Shown piece by piece: positions 24,350 to 33,404 of a stretch of 64,000 nt of DNA; positions within the stretch are counted from its first letter, which is position 1; every line of letters begins with the position of its first letter. The position numbers and the translations under genes were made by a program. The stretch is from NCBI GenBank assembly GCA_963575745.1, contig CAUYUJ010003561.1:6350-70349 (forward strand), given 5' to 3'. Under the pieces are notes generated by a model that was given only the letters and a program-made list of their open reading frames with translations, searched no databases and had not been told where the DNA came from. Source of the DNA: Prorocentrum cordatum. Lineage: Eukaryota > Sar > Dinophyceae > Prorocentrales > Prorocentraceae.

Positions 24350-25648
24350 TCACCCACGGCGCGGCCCGTATCCCTCAGCAGGAGCAACCACAGCAGCCGC
24401 AGCCACCAAGGGGTCGCTGTCCGTGAGGGCCGCCCCTTGCTCGGCGAGGGCCTTAGCGAGGCACGGCTCCGCCTGAGGCCACATGCCCAGGGTCGCCCCG
24501 TGCTGGCCGCGGGCCACTGCAGGGCCGTAGGGTCCGTCCCCTGACCTGGCCCGCGGGCCTGGCGGCCCAGCCGCGGTGGGCCCTGTCTGCGGGGCTGCCG
24601 CGGGCGGGGCGGCCGCGGGCGCCCCAGAGGCCACGCTGTCCAGCGGCATGTCGTCATCTTCGGACGCGAAGCCATCATCCCCGACACTGTCGCCCCAACG
24701 CGTCCTGGCCGAGCTGCTGCGGGGCCTGAGCACCTCGGCGACCGCCTCCTTCTGCGTGTTGAGAATCCCGACGATCTCGGTAAACCGAGGAGGCAGCTCC
24801 GACCCGTGCTGCTTGAGGAGATCTGAAAGGGCGCCGACCTGAGTGAGCAGCCCTTGAACGGCGTCCCCCAGCGGGCTCGGAGCCCCTCCGACGGCCGCGT
24901 TGGCCCGCTGGATCGCCTGCTGCGTGACCTTGGCTCTGGTCTCCTCCAGCTCGGCAATCTGCCCCGCGACCTCATCCACTCCCAACTCGGCTGCCGACAG
25001 CTGCTCCTGCTTCTCCGCGATGAGCTCGCGCAGCTCGGACGCCTGCAGCTGGAGCTTCTCCTTCTTGGTGCGGGCCGCTGCCAGCTGGCGCTCGACCTTC
25101 TGAATGGCGTTGGCCTCGATGTGGAGCACCGAGTGCGGTGGGCGCTCCGTCCGCTGGGCTTCCTGGACGGCCAGCTCACAGGCGGAGACCTGGTCCTTGC
25201 CCAGCTGGAGGGCGCTCTCCACCTCCCGCTGGAAGTCCGCCGAGAGCCCGAGCGCCAGGACCCCCTGGAGCTTGTCGACGCGCTCCCTGGCCGCCACGAG
25301 CTGCGCCTGCAGCTCCACGAACTGGGACTTGGCCTCTCCCCAAGGCCGCACACGACGTGCCCTGCTGTTGGGGGTGCTGCTGGGCGCGGTGCTCCCCGAG
25401 AGGGCTCGCTGGGAGGCCGAGCGCCTCGCTGCCCGCTGCTCAGCCCTTCCCCTGGGTTGCTGAACGAACCCGTCCGCGTCCACTTTCGGGGGGCCCTTGT
25501 CGGTACGGTACTCCTTCGTCCATGGGGGGGCACTGGTGCCACACACCTTGCACGTCCACCGCTTGTCACACCAGTTCCAAGCGTTGCAGCCGCGCTTAGC
25601 ACACAGCCAGTACGCCCGCCTGGCCAGCCCGGCGGCAACCTCCGACAT
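24350..25648 (-). CDS. LINE ORF1 protein, copy B
   Basis: 432 codons, the same length as in copies C and D. The N-terminus has a Cys-rich motif (Cys near residues 16, 21, 27, 33 and 36, around WCDKRWTCKVCG), followed by a Ser/Arg-rich linker, a long Glu/Gln/Lys/Ala heptad-like region (about residues 100-245) predicted to be coiled coil, an Arg/Asp-rich stretch with DDDMPLD, and a Pro/Ala-rich tail. This layout (nucleic-acid-binding motif plus coiled coil) is what LINE ORF1 proteins use to package their RNA; that role is inferred here. ATG 25648 is chosen because it begins the part conserved in all copies and is the second ATG from the SL. Confidence 0.8.
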   Translation of the reverse strand: MSEVAAGLARRAYWLCAKRGCNAWNWCDKRWTCKVCGTSAPPWTKEYRTDKGPPKVDADGFVQQPRGRAEQRAARRSASQRALSGSTAPSSTPNSRARRVRPWGEAKSQFVELQAQLVAARERVDKLQGVLALGLSADFQREVESALQLGKDQVSACELAVQEAQRTERPPHSVLHIEANAIQKVERQLAAARTKKEKLQLQASELRELIAEKQEQLSAAELGVDEVAGQIAELEETRAKVTQQAIQRANAAVGGAPSPLGDAVQGLLTQVGALSDLLKQHGSELPPRFTEIVGILNTQKEAVAEVLRPRSSSARTRWGDSVGDDGFASEDDDMPLDSVASGAPAAAPPAAAPQTGPTAAGPPGPRARSGDGPYGPAVARGQHGATLGMWPQAEPCLAKALAEQGAALTDSDPLVAAAAVVAPAEGYGPRRG

Positions 25649-25803
25649 GGCGGCACACCGTGGGACTGACTGCTGCCCGGCCGAAGCTCACGGCCCTGCA
25701 GGAACGAGGAGAACCAAAATTGTCGAAGCTTCTGGCTCTTGGCGAAGCGCCCCTCGCGCTCCAGAACGCCCGACGGACTCGCGGTCGTCGGGTGCGCCAT
25801 GGC

Positions 25804-25825
25804 CTTGAGCCAAAATGGCTACGGA
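25804..25825 (-). other. Spliced-leader sequence at 5' end of LINE copy B
   Basis: On the minus strand, all 22 nt of the dinoflagellate SL (TCCGTAGCC...GGCTCAAG) form the outermost bases of the element. Satellite DNA begins at 25826. Confidence 0.95.
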
Positions 25826-26696
25826 TGCCGTGCTCCTGTGGTTTGCCTTGCTCCTGTGTGGTCTGCCGTGCTCCTTTTGGGTCTGCTCTGCCGTGCTCCT
25901 GTGGGGTCTGCCGTGCTCCTGTGGGGTCTGCCGTGCTCTTGTGGGGTCTGCCGTGCTCTTGTGTGGTCTGCCGTGCTCCTTTGTGGTCTGCCGTGCTCCT
26001 GTGTGGTCTGCCGTGCTCCTGTGTGGCCTGCCGTGCTCTTGTGTGGTCTGCCGTGCTCCTGTTGGTCTGCCGTGCTCTTCTGTGGTCTGCCGTGCTCCTA
26101 TGGGGTCTGCCGTTGTTCGGCCGTCTTGAGGGCACTCTTAGGGCGTAGTCTGCCGTGCTCCTCGTCTTGGTCTGCCGTGCTCCTCGTCTTGGTCATCCTT
26201 TCCGTCGTCTTGAGGGCGCTCTTGGTGCCTGGTCTGCCGTGCTCCTCGTCTTGGTCTGCCGTGCTCCTCTCGGTTCCTAAGCCTGGTCTGCCGTGCTCCT
26301 CGTCTTGGTCTGCCGTGCTCCTCTCGGTTCCTACGCGCGGTCTGCCGTGCTCCTGTGGGGAGCACGGCAGACCACAGGTGCCGTGCTCCTATGGGGTCTG
26401 CCGTTGTTCGGCCGTCTTGAGGGCACTCTTAGGGCATAGTCTGCCGTGCTCCTCGTCTTGGTCTGCCGTGCTCCTCGTCTTGGTCATCCTTTCCGTCGTC
26501 TTGAGGGCGCTCTTGGTGCCTGGTCTGCCGTGCTCCTCGTCTTGGTCTGCCGTGCTCCTCTCGGTTCCTAAGCCTGGTCTGCCGTGCTCCTCGTCTTGGT
26601 CTGCCGTGCTCCTCTCGGTTCCTACGCGCGGTCTGCCGTGCTCCTGTGGGGAGCACGGCAGACCACAGGAGCACGGCAGACCACACAGGAGCACGG
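25826..26696. repeat. 20-bp satellite block S3 with palindromic turn-rounds
   Basis: Plus-oriented 20-bp units, then the GTCTTGAGGGC-type tail twice (about 26115-26340 and 26405-26640). Each tail ends in a point where the unit meets its own reverse complement (GTGCTCCTGTGGGGAGCAC, near 26350 and 26645). The last 45 bp are in inverted orientation and abut LINE copy C. Confidence 0.9.
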
Positions 26697-26718
26697 TCCG
26701 TAGCCATTTTGGCTCAAG
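26697..26718 (+). other. Spliced-leader sequence at 5' end of LINE copy C
   Basis: A complete 22-nt SL directly follows the satellite phrase ACACAGGAGCACGG. The sequence after it, GCC ATG G at 26719-26725, gives the first start codon only 4 nt from the SL end. Confidence 0.95.
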
Positions 26719-26721
26719 GCC

Positions 26722-29700
26722 ATGGCGCACCCGACGACCGCGAGTCCGTCGGGCGTTCTTGAGCGCGAGGGGCGCTCTGCCACGAGCCAGAAGCTTCGCC
26801 AATTTTGTGCTTCTTCGTTCCTGCAGGGCCGAGTGTCTCGGCCAAGCTGCGGCCAGTCCCTCGGTGAGCCGCCATGTCGGAGGGTGCCTCGGGGCTCGCT
26901 CGGAGGGCTTACTGGTTGTGTGCTAAGCGTGGCTGCAACGCTTGGAATTGGTGCGACAAGCGTTGGACGTGCAAGGCGTGTGGCACCAGTGCTCCCCCAT
27001 GGACGAAGGAGTACCGCTCCGACAAGGTCTCCCCTCGGGTGGACGCCGACGGGTTCGTGCAGCAGCCCAGGGGAAGAGCTGACCAGCGCGCTGCGAGGCG
27101 CTCCGCCTCCCAGCGGGCCCTCTCTGGGAGCACGGCACCCAGCAGCGCCCCCAACAGCAGGACACGGCGTGAGCGTTCCTTGGGAGAGGCCAAGTCTCAG
27201 TACGATGAGCTCCAGGCGCAGCTCGTGGCGGCCAAGGAGCGGGTCGACAAGCTCCAGGCGGTCGCGGCGCTCGGGCTCTCGGAGGACTTCCAGCGAGAGG
27301 CGGAGAAGGCCCTCCAGCAGGGCAGGGACCAGGTCGCCGCCCTCGAGCAGTCGGCCCAGGAGGCCCAGCGGACGGGGCGCCCGCCCCACTCGGTCTTCCA
27401 CATCGAGGCCAACGCCATCCAGAAGGTCGAGCGTCAGCTGGCCAATGCCCGCACTAAGAAGGAGAAGCTCCAGCTGCAGGCGGCTGAGCTGCGTGACCTC
27501 ATCGCGGAGAAGCAGGAGCAGCTGTCTGCGGCCGAGCTGGGAGTTGATGAGGTCACTGGGCAGATTGCCGAGCTGGAAGAGACCAAGGCCAAGGTCACGC
27601 AGCAGGCGATCCAGAGGGCCAACGCGGCAGTCGGTGGTGTGCCGAGCCCGCTCGGGGAAGCTGTCCAGGGGCTGCTCACGCAGGTTGGGGCCCTGTCGGA
27701 CCTCCTCAAGCAGCACGGGGCTGAGTTGCCCCCCAGGTTCTCGGAGATCGTCGACATTCTCAACACGCAGAAGGAAGCGGTCGCTGACGTGCTCAGGCCC
27801 CGCAGCAGCTCGGCCAGGAAGCGCTGGGGCGACAGCGTTGGCGACGACGGCCTCGCGACTGAGGACGATGACATGCCGCTCGACATCGTGTCCTCGGGTG
27901 GGTCCGTGGCCGCCCCCGCCCCTGGCGCCCCGCGGACAGGGCAGTCCGCGGCTGGGCCGCCCGCCCCACGGGCCAGGTCTGCGGACGGGCCCTACGGGCC
28001 CGCAGTGGCCCGTGGCCAGCACGGAGCGACTCGGGGTGCGTGGCCCCAGGTGGAGCCCTGCCTCGCCAAGGCCCTCGCAGAGCAAGGGGCGGCCATCTCG
28101 GACGGCGACCCTTTGGTGGCTGCGGCTGCTGCTGTGGCTCCTGCTGCAGGGCACGGGCCGCGCCGTGGGTGACGCAGGAGGACTGGAGTGGCCAGCCTCC
28201 ACAGTTCGTGGGCCCAGCTGCTGGGACAGGTGGAGGAGGCGCTGTGACGGCCGCTGGCGCGTCAGAGCCCCTCGCAGGCGGCGGGCGGCGCCCAAGGCCC
28301 TTGCCCGAAGTAGCCAGCTGGCGCGGTCGGGAACACCGAGGTGGCCCCCCGACGGCCAGTTAGGGGCCGAGAGCGGTGGGATTCAGCCCCACGTCGTCGC
28401 AGCTCTCGGTCCCGTTGGTGAAGGGCAGGCGCACCCCCCGCTCGCTACCGGAGGGGCGGAGGGGCGGCCCCCCCCCCAGCGGTGGCCGCCTCCCGTGCTG
28501 ACGAGCAGCCCGCCGACGCCGTCTAGGAGCGCTGGGGCGTGGGGCCAGGTCCCCCCTCCAGTCCTGGTGGGGGCGGAGGGCCCCGCGACCAGGGGCTCGG
28601 CGGGCATGGGGCCTGGCGTTCAGGAGCGCACGGCTCGCGAGGCTGCCGTCATCGGCCAGGCGCCGCCTGGGGACAGGGCAGGAGGCCATCAGCTCCGAGC
28701 TGGCCTCGTCTTGCTCGGCTGCAATGGCAATACTTGGAGCAGGAGCATTGAGGTCATTGAAGCCTTCTCCAAGGCGTACGACTACTGGCCCGACGTCGTG
28801 ACGCTGCAGGAGACGAGGCTCCCGCATGAGCGCCTGCCCAGTGCGGCGGCTCAGGCCCGAGGCCTGGGGTACGCGGCCTTCCTCCACGCGGCGGTGTTGA
28901 CGGAGAAGCAGGGGCCCCTGGCGACCTCAGGCGGCGTGGCGATCCTGGTGCGGGACGGCTTGCAGGCCGACGAGTCTGCGGCCCCGCTGCCCTCGGCATT
29001 GCGGCACCGCCTCATCGGAGTGGAGATTGCCGCAGCTTCGGGCCTTCGGCTTCTGGTGCTTGCTGGTTATTTTCAGCACTCTCTGGGCCCTCGGGGCATC
29101 AACCTCGACATGTTTTCGGCCATCTCGGAGGTGACGGGCTCCGATGCAGACATCCCGTGGGTCCTCCAAGCGGACTTCAACATGGAGCCCGAGCCCCTGG
29201 AGGAGTTGGGATGGCCCGCGGCAGTGCGGGGGCACGTCCTGGGGCCCACGGCGGCGACGTGCCGTGCCGAGGGCTGTGACCACCTCTACGATTGGTTCGT
29301 GGCTTCTGCGGCGTTGGCTGCCTGCACGGCCTCCTGTGCCACCACGCTCGAGGGCTTTGGTCTGCACCCACATCGCCCTGTCCTGCTTCGCCTACAGGAT
29401 GTTCGGGCTGATGCGTTGGTTGAGGTTCCGTCCAGGCCCGCCCGCTTCCCCGAGGTAGCCCCTGAGCTCCTTCGGGCACACGAGGACGCGGGGATTGTGC
29501 GTTACTCGGTTGGCAAGAAGGGGCAGGTCACGTCCAGGGAGGTCTCGTGGTCCTGGGACGTGGGCTCGGCTCCGACCAACCTCTCCGTCGCCTTCGGCGA
29601 GTGGGCGGCAGCTGCAGAAGGCGCCCTGGTCGGCATCCACGGCATCGGCCAGGCTGACCTGGCCCGTCATCTCGGCAGAGGAGAGGGGCCGAGGCTGACC

Positions 29701-31798
29701 CTCAAGCCGCTCAGCGCCCTTGTCAGGCGGGACGCCAGGTTCAGGTTCAGCCTCCTCACGCACCGCCTAAGGAGTTGCCTTGACGTGGCCCTCCAGCGGG
29801 TGCGCGCAGAGAGCACTGGCCGATGGCACCCTCGGCATGCGGACTGGTACGAGCACCAGGCCGAGCTCAGGGCGCAGCTCTTGCTGGAGGCGGTGCAGGA
29901 GGCGGACGACTCGGTCGGTCAGGGTCTTCCTGGTGCTGATCCTGAGCGGTTGAGCGACCTGGTGTACCAGGCGGGCGTCCGCGGCTGCCCTGAGGCAGCT
30001 CGGGACCTCCAAGGGCTGCTTGGTGCTTCGCAGCGCCGCGATGCGGCTCAGAGCGCCCAGGCCTGGCGCAGCTGGGCTCAGACAGCGGTCGAGAAGGGCG
30101 GTCGCCTGGCCCACCGTTTCTCGAAGGCGACGCCCCCGCCGACAGTCAGGGACGCCGACTCGGGCAGGAGGCTTGTGGGTATAGCAGCGATTGGCGAACT
30201 CACGAGGGTCTGGCAGAAGCTGTGGCTCCAGGACGGGTTTGCCTCGGGCGCAGGGGCCAGCAGCTGGGACGTGGGCGAGTGGCAGCTGCCCCCCATCTCG
30301 CTGGAGCAGCTCCAGGCGGCCTGCAAACGCTACAGCCCCTCGGTGGGCCTCGGGTGCGACTCCCTGCACCCTCGGCAGATCCTCCTTCTGCCAGTGGCGT
30401 TGCAGCTGCGCATCCTAGACATCCTGGCGGCCTACGACGAGGCCCCTGCATCGATCCACGGGCAGGTCTCCCTGATGGTGTTCATTCCGAAGGCAGACGG
30501 TGGGGTAAGGCCCATTGCGCTGCTGCCGTTGGTCCTGCGGCTCTGGTCGCGCCTCCGCCAGCCGTGCTGTGCACGCTGGGAGGCTGACCACAACTTCCCC
30601 TTCTTCTGGGGACGTGATGGGCGGGACTGTGAGAGGGCTGGTTGGCTGCACAACTGTTTCGCGGGGTTCGCGAAGTCGAACCTGCAGTTCGAGGCCGCGA
30701 GCCTCTTCCTGGACACCAGCAAGTTCTACGAGCACGTGCGGCACGACGTTCTCTGGGCGAATGCGGTACGTTTCGGGTTCAACCTCAGGTTGCTGCGCGG
30801 CCTCCTCACGTCCTACCAGGCCCCCAGGATGATCCTCGCGGCGGGCATGGCCTCCCCCGCCTTCGGCACTACGGGAACGGTGCTGGCTGGGTGTGCGTGT
30901 GCGACAGCAGTTGCGAAGCTCCCAGTTCTGGGAGCCCTCCTGGCAGCGGGGGCGACGAGCCCGTTGGTCACGCCGAGGACTGTTGTCGACGACATTTCGC
31001 TCCAGGCGGTCGGCACGGCTCGGCTCGTGAAGCTGCAGATGGTTGCCGCCAGTTGTGAAGTGGTCCGACAGCTGCGTGAGCAGCACCTCCCACTCAACGA
31101 GAGTAAGTCGGTCTTCCTGGCCTCGTCGCCGCAGCTCGCCAAGGAGCTCTCTGAGGCTTGGGCGGAGCATGGCTTTACCTTCAAGAGGGGACTTCAGGCG
31201 AGGAACCTCGGCACCGACGCCAACATCACTCGTCGTGGAGTTCATGAAGGAGCTGTGCGTGCGGTCAGCGGCCTTCGCCGAGGACGCAGGCTAGGGGTGC
31301 TTCGCTCAGCTGGCGCGGCTACCGAGATGGTCCATCGTGCTGGGCCCACCGCGGCGATGCTGTGGGGGCGCACTGTGACTGGTGTACCTGATAAGGAGCT
31401 GCATTCGTGGCGCTTGGCGGCGGTACGCTCAGCTGGGAAGTTCCCCAAGGGCGCCTCGCTCGGGTTGAGGCTCAGAGTGGTGGAGGTCATGAGGTCCACT
31501 GATCTCGACCCGAGCCCCGCGCTGCTTCGTGCCGCGGTGCAGATGGCGGCCAGTCTCCTCCAGTCCGGGGAGGTCCCGCTGCGCATGTTCGAGTCGGCCG
31601 TGCAGGAGGCAGTGCAGAGGCACGCGGGAGCAGCAGCCCCTTGGGTGCACTGCCGCACGCCGGTGGATGCCCTGGCCCTCTCGCTCTCCAGGGTGGGCTG
31701 GAGGCTTGTTCAAGGGGCCCGCCTCGCGACCGACGACGGCCATCTCCTGGACCTGCGCATGTTGGGGCCGCGCGAGCTGGGCCTGCTGGCTGCGGCAG
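26722..31798 (+). CDS. LINE ORF2: endonuclease-reverse transcriptase, copy C (partial)
   Basis: This frame is open from the ATG right after the SL (26722) to the gap, at least 1,692 codons. Codons up to about 28170 overlap ORF1 in another frame and are Ser/Arg-rich; the first in-frame ATG after ORF1 is 28606, so the true start is uncertain. An EEP (APE-like) endonuclease spans about 28705-29400: LLGCNGNTW, VVTLQETRL with Glu at 28810, ADFNMEP, CDHLYDW, ending HPHRPVLLRL where most relatives have SDH. The RT spans about 30450-31250: FIPKADGGVRPIALLP, motif A LFLDTSKFYEHV (Asp at 30711), motif B GTVLAGCACATAVAK, motif C VVDDIS (Asp pair at 30988-30993), then a thumb-like region (FKRGLQARNLGTD). 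The catalytic Asp triad is intact. RNase H lies beyond the gap. Product: cDNA synthesis from the element's RNA by target-primed reverse transcription (inferred). Confidence 0.82.
26874..28172 (+). CDS. LINE ORF1 protein, copy C
   Basis: 432 codons from the second ATG after the SL (CCGCCATGTCG context) to TGA at 28170-28172. Cys 16, 21, 27, 33 and 36 (CAKRGCNAWNWCDKRWTCKAC) suggest a compact zinc-binding motif. Heptad-rich helices run from about residue 102 to 245 (for example VERQLANARTKKEKLQLQ), predicting coiled-coil oligomerisation. An acidic DDDMPLD patch and a Pro/Ala-rich tail complete the protein. The likely role is RNA binding and RNP assembly for the LINE. The whole ORF lies inside the second reading frame that leads into ORF2, so expression of ORF1 would need leaky scanning past the first ATG. 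Confidence 0.82.
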   Translation: MSEGASGLARRAYWLCAKRGCNAWNWCDKRWTCKACGTSAPPWTKEYRSDKVSPRVDADGFVQQPRGRADQRAARRSASQRALSGSTAPSSAPNSRTRRERSLGEAKSQYDELQAQLVAAKERVDKLQAVAALGLSEDFQREAEKALQQGRDQVAALEQSAQEAQRTGRPPHSVFHIEANAIQKVERQLANARTKKEKLQLQAAELRDLIAEKQEQLSAAELGVDEVTGQIAELEETKAKVTQQAIQRANAAVGGVPSPLGEAVQGLLTQVGALSDLLKQHGAELPPRFSEIVDILNTQKEAVADVLRPRSSSARKRWGDSVGDDGLATEDDDMPLDIVSSGGSVAAPAPGAPRTGQSAAGPPAPRARSADGPYGPAVARGQHGATRGAWPQVEPCLAKALAEQGAAISDGDPLVAAAAAVAPAAGHGPRRG

Positions 31799-31898
31799 NN
31801 NNNNNNNNNNNNNNNNNNNNNNNNNNNNNNNNNNNNNNNNNNNNNNNNNNNNNNNNNNNNNNNNNNNNNNNNNNNNNNNNNNNNNNNNNNNNNNNNNN
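31799..31898. other. Assembly gap, exactly 100 N
   Basis: A run of 100 N, a conventional unknown-length scaffold gap. On the left, LINE copy C reads plus; on the right, a LINE 5' end reads minus. Any frame passing through the N run is meaningless. Confidence 0.99.
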
Positions 31899-32248
31899 AG
31901 CTGCGCCTGCAGCTCCTCGAACTGGGACTTGGCCTCTCCCCGAGGTCGCACATGCCGTGCCCTGCTGTTGGGGGTGCTGCTGGGCGCGGTGCTCCCAGAG
32001 AGGGCCCGCTGGGAGGCCGAGCGCCTCGCTGCCCGCTGCTCGGCCCTTCCCCTGGGTTGCTGTACGAACCCGTCAGCGTCCACTCTCGGGGGGCCCTTGT
32101 CGGTACGGTACTCCTTCGTCCATGGGGGAGCACTGGTGCCACACACCTTGCACGACCAACGCTTGTCACACCAGTTCCAAGCGTTGCAGCCACGCTTAGC
32201 ACACAACCAGTACGCCCGCCTGGCCAGCCCCGAGGCAACCTCCGACAT
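31899..32248 (-). pseudogene. ORF1 N-terminal fragment, copy E
   Basis: The first 116 or so codons of ORF1, including the five-Cys motif and the start of the coiled coil. It stops at the N gap rather than at a stop codon, so it may be complete in reality. Confidence 0.75.
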
Positions 32249-32403
32249 GGCGGCACACCGTAGGACTGACTGCTGCTCGGCCGAAACTCTCGGCCCTGCA
32301 GGAACGAAGAGAACCAAAATTGGCGAAGCTTCTGGCTCTTGGCGAAGCGCCCCTCGCGCTCCAGAACGCCCGACGGACTCGCGGTCGTCGGGTGCGCCAT
32401 GGC

Positions 32404-32425
32404 CTTGAGCCAAAATGGCTACGGA
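32404..32425 (-). other. Spliced-leader sequence at 5' end of LINE copy E
   Basis: All 22 nt of the SL are present on the minus strand. Satellite starts at 32426. Confidence 0.95.
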
Positions 32426-32812
32426 CCCGTGCTCTTGTGTGGTCTGCCGTGCTCCTGTTGGTCTGCCGTGCTCTTCTGTGGTCTGCCGTGATCCCATGGG
32501 GTCTGCCGTTGTTCGGCCGTCTTGAGGGCACTCTTAGGGCATAGTCTGCCGTGCTCCTCGTCTTGGTCTGCCGTGCTCCTCGTCTTGGTCATCCTTTCCG
32601 TCGTCTTGAGGGCGCTCTTGGTGCCTGGTCTGCCGTGCTCCTCGTCTTGGTCTGCCGTGCTCCTCTCGGTTCCTAAGCCTGTCTGCCGTGCTCCTCGTCT
32701 TGGTCTGCCGTGCTCCTCTCGGTTCCTACGCGCGGTCTGCCGTGCTCCTGTGGGGAGCACGGCAGACCACAGGAGCACGGCAGACCACACAGGAGCACGG
32801 CAGACCACACTT
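32426..32812. repeat. 20-bp satellite block S4 with palindromic turn-round
   Basis: Near-duplicate of 39583-39969: short plus-oriented block, GTCTTGAGGGC tail, then the self-complementary centre near 32748 and inverted units to 32812. Confidence 0.9.
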
Positions 32813-33165
32813 CGATTTTTTGAGGATGTCTCGAGCGAAATGGCCGTGGTCTGCCGTGCTCCACACGGGAGCACGGCAGACCACCTGCTCATTTTCTGAG
32901 GACGTCCCGAGCGAAAACGTCTTTTTTGACATAAGAGGTTCTAAAGCACCTCTGTCGGCATCTCATTTTTTCGAGGATGTCTCGAGCGAAACGCTCATTT
33001 TTCATGCACAACAATTTTTTTTTGATATTTTGCAACATCCCGATTTTTTGAGGATGTCTCGAGCGAAACCGTCATTTTTGACATAAGACGTCTTAAACGA
33101 TAGCCTCCAACACCTCGATTTTTCGAGGATGTCTCGAGCGAAATGGCCATTTTGGGGAATCCGCC
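32813..33165 (+). repeat. 75-bp repeat with GAGGATGTCTCGAGCGAAA core, five copies
   Basis: Cores at about 32820, 32898, 32970, 33048 and 33124. Variants alternate TCTCGAG with TCCCGAG. Between cores lie AT-rich segments including the palindrome TAAGACGTCTTA (near 33084). An inverted pair of the 20-bp unit sits between cores one and two. Paralogous block at 39970-40311. Confidence 0.85.
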
Positions 33166-33199
33166 AATGAAAAACGCCGTGCGGCCCCGCAACCCATAG

Positions 33200-33242
<43 letters not shown>

Positions 33243-33330
33243 CTCAAGGATTCAGCCAGAACGTCCCGCTTGCTTCTCGTACCTCGAAGACGCTTCCCGT
33301 CACCTGACCGGACAAGAACGGGAAGCGTCC
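33166..33330 (+). repeat. (AT)n plus CAGCCAGAACGTCCCGC segment and hairpin
   Basis: ACCCATAGATATAA, then (AT)n at about 33199-33240, then TTTACTCAAGGATTCAGCC ... GACGCTTCCCGT. The last word pairs with AACGGGAAGCGTC at 33315-33327 to form a 12-bp perfect stem. Equivalent segments are at 40312-40640. Confidence 0.75.
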
Positions 33331-33356
33331 TTTTGTCCCCTGGGCTTATGAGATAT

Positions 33357-33404
33357 TCCACGTTTTTAGTACGGCATACCACAGCAGTGCCACGTACCAC
33401 TGCC
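33357..33404 (+). repeat. Satellite leader, duplicate of 18806-18853
   Basis: Identical prefix to blocks S1 and S5: TTTTTAGTACGGCATACCAC followed by AGCAGTGCCACGTACCACTG. It marks a shared left boundary of the two satellite blocks. Confidence 0.75.

Larger units (their letters stand above)
21755..25825 (-). mobile_element. SL-tipped LINE, copy B (RT deleted)
   Basis: A 4.07-kb minus-strand element. Its 5' end is the complete SL at 25825-25804 and its 3' end is the tandem AGCTCAC AGCTCAC at about 21768-21755, without poly(A). The satellite on both sides reads TGCCGTGCTCCT, compatible with a target-site duplication of 12 bp or more. ORF1 is intact. ORF2 lacks the RT and part of the endonuclease, so this copy is non-autonomous. 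Its 3' part holds a direct duplication of a segment rich in GACGAGGG and CCCCTCGTCACC words (22010-22215 and 22255-22385). Confidence 0.88.
26697..31798 (+). mobile_element. SL-tipped LINE, copy C (most complete)
   Basis: A plus-strand element of at least 5.1 kb, cut by the assembly gap at 31799. Order: SL, ORF1, overlapping ORF2 with endonuclease and RT, and the linker after the RT. The RNase H, Cys-rich tail and 3' end, known from copies B and D, would lie in or beyond the gap. Of the copies here, only this one could be autonomous. Confidence 0.88.
31899..32425 (-). mobile_element. SL-tipped LINE 5' fragment, copy E
   Basis: The 5'-most 527 bp of the LINE on the minus strand, with SL at 32425-32404. 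It is essentially identical to 39056-39582 of copy D and shares the same outer junction (CCCGTGCTCTTGTGTGG). It is therefore a duplicate of that locus rather than an independent insertion, and is truncated by the gap. Confidence 0.85.

Noticed and set aside
26622-28295. 557-codon minus-strand frame opposite LINE ORF1
   Set aside because: A low stop frequency is expected in GC-rich DNA opposite a coding sequence; it has no recognisable domain.
26722-32199. Apparent 1,825-codon protein spanning the N gap
   Set aside because: The frame is carried through 100 N and into the opposite strand of another LINE copy. Only the part up to 31798 is real ORF2.
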